Below are positions 56,465 through 64,000 of a DNA stretch of 64,000 bases, in pieces. The position numbers and the translations under genes are program-made. Source of the stretch: Adiantum capillus-veneris (taxonomy: Eukaryota; Streptophyta; Polypodiopsida; Polypodiales; Pteridaceae); the NCBI GenBank assembly GCA_014529385.2, contig CM043953.1:79660338-79724337 (forward strand). Reading direction: 5' to 3'. The number at the start of each line of letters is the position of its first letter. Position 1 is the first letter of the stretch. The notes below the pieces were generated by a model that was not told where the DNA came from, did not search any database, and worked only from the letters and a program-made list of their open reading frames with translations.

Positions 56465-57417
56465 TCACTTCTCACCGTAACTATTGCAATGCCGTTCCGC
56501 CTTCAAGGCTTCCCGCTCGGCATCACTCTTCTTGTCTTTGGTGTTGCTGCTTTGCTTCTTACCCTTCTGCTTCTTGTTGTTGCTGGAAGAACCGGTCAAG
56601 GCTTCGGAGCCTGACTTCTTCCCCGTATTGAACCTCTTCTCTTGGTCCAATACCATTGAAACAATCTCGTGCAAGAGATAGTATTCAGCCGGCCACTCGT
56701 AATCAAGGAAGAATAGAAGTTAGTGTACCGAGGAGGCAATTGGGCCAAGAGTTGGATAGCCATGTCCGTTGAACTGATAAGCTTTCCCATATGAAGTATC
56801 TCTTGTTGAAGCTCGTGCATCTTGTTGATGTGATCCCGCATGGTAGAGTGCTTCGCATCCAAGGTCCTCAACTGCACCTTGAGGGCCATTCGCTTTATTA
56901 GAGAAGCTCGATGAAAAGTGAAGCATAGTTACCCGGAACAGGAACGGGGAACGGAAACGAGAGGGTCTGGAACGGGACGGGAACTAGGAGGAGGAGGGGG
57001 GCCGGAACGGTCGCCTAAAGTAAGGCTTGAACTACCTCCATTCAGTTTAGTCCCAAATAAACTCCTAAACAACCCAGAAACTGTCCCCAAATCTGCTTTC
57101 AAACCTGCCCTCAAACTGCACCGAATATGTTCCCCAAACAATCCCAAATCAGCCCCCAAAAGCCTACTTTTTTGCGCCAAATGCCTACTTTTGCTCGTTC
57201 CGCCCTACGTTTCGCTGTTCTGCCTCATGTTCTTTCCGTTCCGGAACAATGGTTCCGGAACGGCGTTCCATTCCCGTCTCCGTTTTGGGAATGGGACTCG
57301 TCCGGAATGTTTGGGCTGTGTTCCGGCCGTTCCCTGTTACACTGAAGTGAAGAAAGCGGATCCCAAATCAACTTCACATCTTTCATCAATTGTATGTGGC
57401 TAATAATTGATGGTTAC
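56465..57417 (-). pseudogene. Copia-8 gag, N-terminal and middle part, interrupted by a hAT-type element
   Basis: The minus-strand frame TIDERCEVDLGSAFF (57385-57353) continues, once the hAT-type insert is removed, into HRASLIKRMALKVQLRTLDA, KHSTMRDHINKMHELQQEIL and AIQLLAQLPPRYTNFYSSLI, the Copia gag (UBN2-type) fold. Shifted frames then give EIVSMVLDQEKRF, a basic linker (KKQKGKKQSSNTKDKK) and the first half of a zinc knuckle (HCNSYGEK), where Gypsy-5 cuts in. No protease, integrase or RT of this element is in the window. Confidence 0.82.
56924..57344. mobile_element. hAT-type miniature transposon, 421 bp, 8-bp TSD
   Basis: The exact 8-bp duplication AAGTGAAG flanks it (56916-56923, 57345-57352). 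The ends are CATAGTTACCCGGAACAGG and, as reverse complement, CAGTGTAACAGGGAACGG, imperfect inverted repeats beginning with CA. Subterminal GGAACGG/CCGTTCC motifs recur in both orientations. 8-bp duplications and CA-start ends are typical of hAT elements. No transposase is encoded. Removing it rejoins the Copia-8 gag frame. Confidence 0.88.
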
Positions 57418-58402
57418 TGTTGAGGATTATGAAAGACCGGGTTCGAGCATTGACACACTCCCATAACATCGCTCTTGCGGGAGCGAATCACACCACCTAT
57501 AAAGTGCATGCAACACTACCTAGATCAACATAACGTCAATCGAGGACACATATGACACGATAGGCGAGAGGAGGCAATCTCTTTAGCTTGTCAGGCTGAG
57601 ACCATCCCACACATACAACACTCTGGAAGGCTAACTGAACCACAATCGAGAATCTCAATGCTCTCAACTACACCACCCAACTCACATACACACAAACGAA
57701 AGGAAACTCACCAAACCATACCAGAATCGTACAATACTTAAGGAACACCATCCCCTCACTAGGATACACCTGTCCCAAAGCCTCTACACTCAAAACCCTC
57801 ACTCTGAGCCATTTGCGGAAAACACGTATGATGACACAGCCGAATTCTGAAAGTGGCCGAAACTGAAATCTATGAGTACCTATGCGTAGCTTATGTCGCC
57901 ATGTCTTGAATGATTACTTGCACGCAGAAACCAGACATCGTTTGATACACTTACGGCTACAAATAGCTCGTAGATGCGTGACGTTTTGCGAGGAATGCTT
58001 GGCGTCGTTGTGTAGCTCTTGCCGAGCCGATCGCGATGATGCAATGGATTCTCCAATGTGATGAACGAGTGGGGAGTAGCGCCAGGATGAAGCTCAGGTT
58101 TTCTCTCTTTCTCTCTCACACAGTCGACGACATCTTAAAGCTTGATTATGATAAAAGTTCTCTTTACAAAATGATCTAGGTACCTTATATACTAAGGCTA
58201 CCATAGGCTAAACCTAAAATAGAGCTCAATGGGTCAAATGGCTTTGTATTTACAATCTGGAAGTGCCATTGCACCCTTGCTTCTGCAACTAGACTAGCTA
58301 CTCATTACAAATAATATTTTTACCATAATCAGTCGCATTTCATAACTCTCAAAAAATAAGGCTTTGTTGAGTTATGTCGTGCTGTTGACCCATGGGTCAA
58401 CA
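57418..58402 (-). repeat. possible LTR of a truncated minus-strand retroelement
   Basis: A C-rich tract at 58404-58412 reads as a polypurine tract on the minus strand, directly followed on that strand by TGTTGACCCATGGGTCAACA, a good LTR start that is also a palindrome. Going left there is a minus-strand TATA (about 58195) and a TG edge at 57418, next to the Copia-8 gag. The partner LTR is not in the window, so limits are tentative. Confidence 0.35.
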
Positions 58403-58529
58403 CTCCCCCCCTTCGAATTCATGTCGTCCCTGACATGACCTGGTTGTCAATGTCGTTGCGGTCTTTGCTGTCGTTCTTGCTTTCTTATGCTCCACTGCTT
58501 TTACTTTTTTCAAACTACAACAAGAACTA

Positions 58530-60940
<2,411 letters not shown>

Positions 60941-60949
60941 CAAGTAGAG

Positions 60950-63497
60950 GTGAATTCGGAGAGATTTCACGCGAGAAATCTCGTCCGATTCAAAGGGCAA
61001 GTAGCCCTACAGGTGCGGGAGCTCGAGGACTTGCTACGGATGCGACCTGCTCGCGAAATAAAGCCCAAAACAGGGAAATACAGCCCATTGTGTATTTTTG
61101 CAGGTTTAGGGTTTCGGCCCTAAACGGTCCTTAATACCCCCAAGAGGTTCGGGGATGCGAGGGAACTGCTGTACAGGTTCTCGCTAGGTTTTGTAAAATG
61201 TCTGTATGCGTTGGGAAAGTCATCTATTGCGTGGGGATACTGTCTTTGAAGCATGATGCTACCGAAATCGGGCCAGAACAAGTCATTTTCAGCTCGGATT
61301 GTGTGAGACAGGCCAAGCGCGGATGCCAACGAGTTATGCAGAGCATGGGGTAAAGTTAGAGACCAGACGACACTTATCTTTTTTGATCCAGGTGCCAAAG
61401 CAAACTTATCTCACTAGAGTTAGCTTTGAAGCTGTGCATTAGAGCTGAAGAGATGGGGTACGTGGCAGAGGCAGGGTTGGTATGTCTTGGCCACTCAGAG
61501 TGTGTTACTCCCATTATTGGAAAATTGCTCTGCATATTCAGTCGTATGTGGACATTGAAGAGTTCTATATCATGCCATTGGAAGGGTGTGATGCGCTACT
61601 CGGAATCCCGTGGATGTTCAGAGTACATGGTGTGCTGGATGTCTACGGCAAAACGATCACCCTTCAGCATAGGGGCAAAACTCATGTTTTGGATGTAAAG
61701 CTCAAAGGGAAGTCTGTTCTAATTGTATCTGCTTCGGCTATCACTTCTGTAATTAAAAATCATCTTTCTGCGTACTTGATTTTTGCACGTGATGTTTCAG
61801 ATAATTGTCAGTCAAATTTATCTGTGTTAGATAATGAAAGGTTAGCATTTTTGCGAGAGTTTAATGACTGTTTTTTTGATTCATTACCGTCACGCTTGCC
61901 ACCGGAGAGGCGTGAGGACCATGCGATAGATTTGGTGCCAGGGTGTAGCCCACCAAACAGACCTCCCTACAGGGTTAGTGCGGCACAACAGAAAGAGATT
62001 ATGGCCAGGTAGAGGAGCTTTTAGAGAAGGGGCTGATTCAGCCTAGTTCTTCACCTTTCTACTCCCCAGTGCTTTTAGTGAAAAAGAAGGATGGCTCGTG
62101 GCTCATGTGTATTGATTACTGTGCGTTGAACAAGAATACCATCAAGAACAGGTTTCCTATCCCAAGGATTGATGATATTCTTGACCGTTTAGAGGGTGCT
62201 GCAATTCAGCAGGATAGACCTTAAGAGTGGGTACCATCAGATTCATATAAGGCCAAAGGATGTGCACAAGACTGCGTTTAGAGCGACATTCGGTCTTTAT
62301 GAGTTTGTAGTGATGTCATTTGGTCTTACAAATGCTCCTCCCACGTTCAATAGAATGATGGACAGGATTTTCCGCTCGCATAAGAAGTTTGTTGGCACAT
62401 TCATTGACGACATGATAGTCTACTCGAAGAATGAGGAGGAGCATAGGCATCACTTGACCATTGTGCTCGAAGAGTCATGCAGTCACAGGTTATTTGTCAA
62501 TCCTAAGAAAAGTGAATTCTTCTTGAAAGAGATCCACTTTCTTGACCACATAGTGTCAAAGGATGGTGTCCAAATGGATCCCATGAAGGTTGAAGCTATT
62601 AAAACATGGCCAGACTTAAAGACTGTGCATGATGTCCGAAGCTTCTTGGGATTGTGCTCATACTATAGAAGGTTTATCAGGAATTTTGCAGAGATAGCTT
62701 CACCTCTTCACGCTTTGCAAAAGAAAGAGGTCACTTTTAGATGGACCCAAAGAGAGATTTCAGCTTTCAGTCTCTTACAGGAAAAGTTGACTTCAGATCC
62801 CGTGAATGTTTTACCAGATCTCAGGAAGTCATTTGTGGTCTTGTGTGACGAATGTGGCAATAGCATTGGAGTAGTGCTAATGCAAGATGGTCCGAGTAGT
62901 AGCTTATGAGAGCAGAATCTTGCAAGGGCGAGAAAGACTATGCAAATCTATGAGAAAGAGTTATTGGCCGTGATTCATGGGCTCTCTAGCTGGAAACATT
63001 ACTGCTTAGGTGCTGATTTTGTTGTCCATACATATCATCAGACCTTGCGATACTTCCTGACACAGTCAAAGTTATCCGAAAAGCATATGCGATGGGCGAA
63101 CATTCTTTCTATGTTCCACTTCCAGATTATGCATGGGGAAGGCAAGAAGAATGTGGTGCCTGATGCGTTATCAAGGAAGCCAGAAGTTTCAACTGTGTCA
63201 ATTCCTTATCATTACGAGCTTGATGACATGAAGGAACAATATGCTACTGATGAAGATTTTGCAAGGATTTTTGAACAGTTGCAAGATGGGCAACGCCATG
63301 AGCACTACCTCCTCAGAGACGGTTTTATGATGATGCATGGCAGACTTTGTGTCTCTAGGCCATTGCGACATAAGGTCATGGTAGAAAGTTATGTCACATC
63401 GTATGCAGAGCATCGTGGTATTGATGCGACAATTAAAGCGGTATAGACATTCTTTTATTGGCCTACTTTGAGGAGAGATGTGGATGCCTTCCAAAAG
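60950..63497 (+). pseudogene. Gypsy-9 protease, RT, RNase H and start of integrase, truncated
   Basis: A possible gag tail (about 60970-61180: QVALQVRELEDLLRMRPARE) leads to a degenerate protease, FFDPGAKANLS at 61381 (active-site DSG changed to DPG), then EEMGYVAEAGLVCLGHSE, IIGKLLC and FYIMPLEGCDALLGIPWMF. RT starts at [14 protein letters not shown] (61965), then after a frameshift [28 protein letters not shown] and LDRLEGA. It shifts again at 62196 to [40 protein letters not shown] and FIDDMIVYSKN. RNase H continues at 62940 (YEKELLAVIHGLSSWKHYCL, VVPDALSRKPE), then the integrase zinc-binding part (AEHRGIDATIKAV, stop, FFYWPTLRRDVDAF). Similarity stops at about 63497, so the integrase core is lost. 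Inactive Ty3/Gypsy copy; no LTR is visible. Confidence 0.93.
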
Positions 63498-63597
63498 TGA
63501 CCCAAATTGAATGAAACTTGTTCTCTAGGCCTATTTTGTAATGACAAACACTTTCATAAGCTCAGATGTGAGTTTTGATCTCTAATTTGGGGCTTGT

Positions 63598-63619
63598 GAC
63601 ATCATACGCGTATGAAGTC
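63598..63619. repeat. 22-bp imperfect palindrome, copy 1
   Basis: Built on GACATCATACG plus its reverse complement with one mismatched pair. Same motif as copy 2, 285 bp downstream. Confidence 0.92.
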
Positions 63620-63882
63620 TTTTGTGCCAGAATGAAGTGACTTTTATCCGAAAGACAATTTATCACTCAAGCAACTCTCAACAACTTCCAGAATTCAATT
63701 TGAACACTTTTTGTGCAAGTTATGATCAATACAAGCATGAACCTTGCCCAATTTTTATCTTTTGGCCCTTTTTAGCTCAAATGAGTTCCAAATGCAATGA
63801 AATTTTGGCTAGGGACTTCTTTTATGCTCTAGGACACTAGGGTATACTCAAATGTCTGATTTGACCCAGATCTGGTCTCTAA

Positions 63883-63904
63883 GACATCATACGCGTATGA
63901 TGTC
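63883..63904. repeat. 22-bp perfect palindrome, copy 2
   Basis: GACATCATACG followed by its exact reverse complement, with ACGCGT at the centre. The surroundings of both copies (63500-64000) are non-coding and AT-rich. Confidence 0.95.
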
Positions 63905-64000
63905 TTTTGGCTCAGATTTCACTTATATTTCATTTCTACCCAAGGTACTCCTTGATGCATACATGGTGTAAATCTAACACCCCCTCTCAACACTTGATGT

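Noticed and set aside
56929-57403. Open frames inside the hAT-type element
   Set aside because: Pro/Gly/Arg-rich translations of GGAACGG motifs; no transposase signature and too short.

Overview
The window is nuclear DNA of a land plant with a large, transposon-packed genome. A fern or other non-seed plant is my best inference: the one intact host gene is plant-type, the rest is stacked mobile elements, and there are many long CT/GA/TG microsatellites. No species call is possible from sequence alone. There is no sign of bacterial or organellar DNA.

The only intact host gene is an 11-exon, minus-strand cystathionine gamma-synthase (8737-12913). All splice junctions are GT/AG and the phases close to a 540-residue protein. 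It has a plastid-type leader, the conserved MTO1 self-regulatory peptide, and the PLP lysine at about residue 356. Upstream of it lie a helicase fragment running off the left edge (2-835), microsatellites, a riboflavin synthase pseudogene (4473-5120) and a LINE reverse-transcriptase scrap (6215-6545).

From 14.2 to 39.3 kb the window is a nest. A GC-rich tandem-repeat block was hit by Copia-1 (15285-20671, TSD GTGAT). Beyond it lies the most interesting object: a decayed rolling-circle element with an RPA-like OB-fold ORF (about 22.6-34.1 kb), a weak OTU-like ORF, a Helitron Rep domain, a PIF1 helicase, and the start of an endonuclease (EEP) domain on the helicase tail. That order is characteristic of Helentron-class elements rather than ordinary plant Helitrons. 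Two copies of one Copia family (22759-27873 and 28752-33924) sit inside its RPA ORF with recognisable 5-bp duplications, and removing them restores the reading frame.

From 40.6 to 46.1 kb a minus-strand LTR element without recognisable gag-pol (TSD ACAAA) splits a second endonuclease fragment that faces the opposite way. From 49.4 to 57.4 kb there is a three-level nest. A minus-strand Copia gag carries a hAT-type miniature element (56924-57344, 8-bp TSD) and a minus-strand gag-only, Gypsy-like element (49535-56459, TSD TAATG). That element in turn contains a plus-strand non-autonomous LTR element (51151-55224, TSD CATAA) with its own coiled-coil, Asp/His-rich ORF.

The right end has an LTR-like boundary, a DEAD-box helicase pseudogene (58530-58820), a broken Gypsy PR-RT-RNaseH fragment (60950-63497) and two copies of a 22-bp palindrome. 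Every transposon coding region seen is broken by stops, frameshifts or deletions. Only the cystathionine gamma-synthase gene looks functional.
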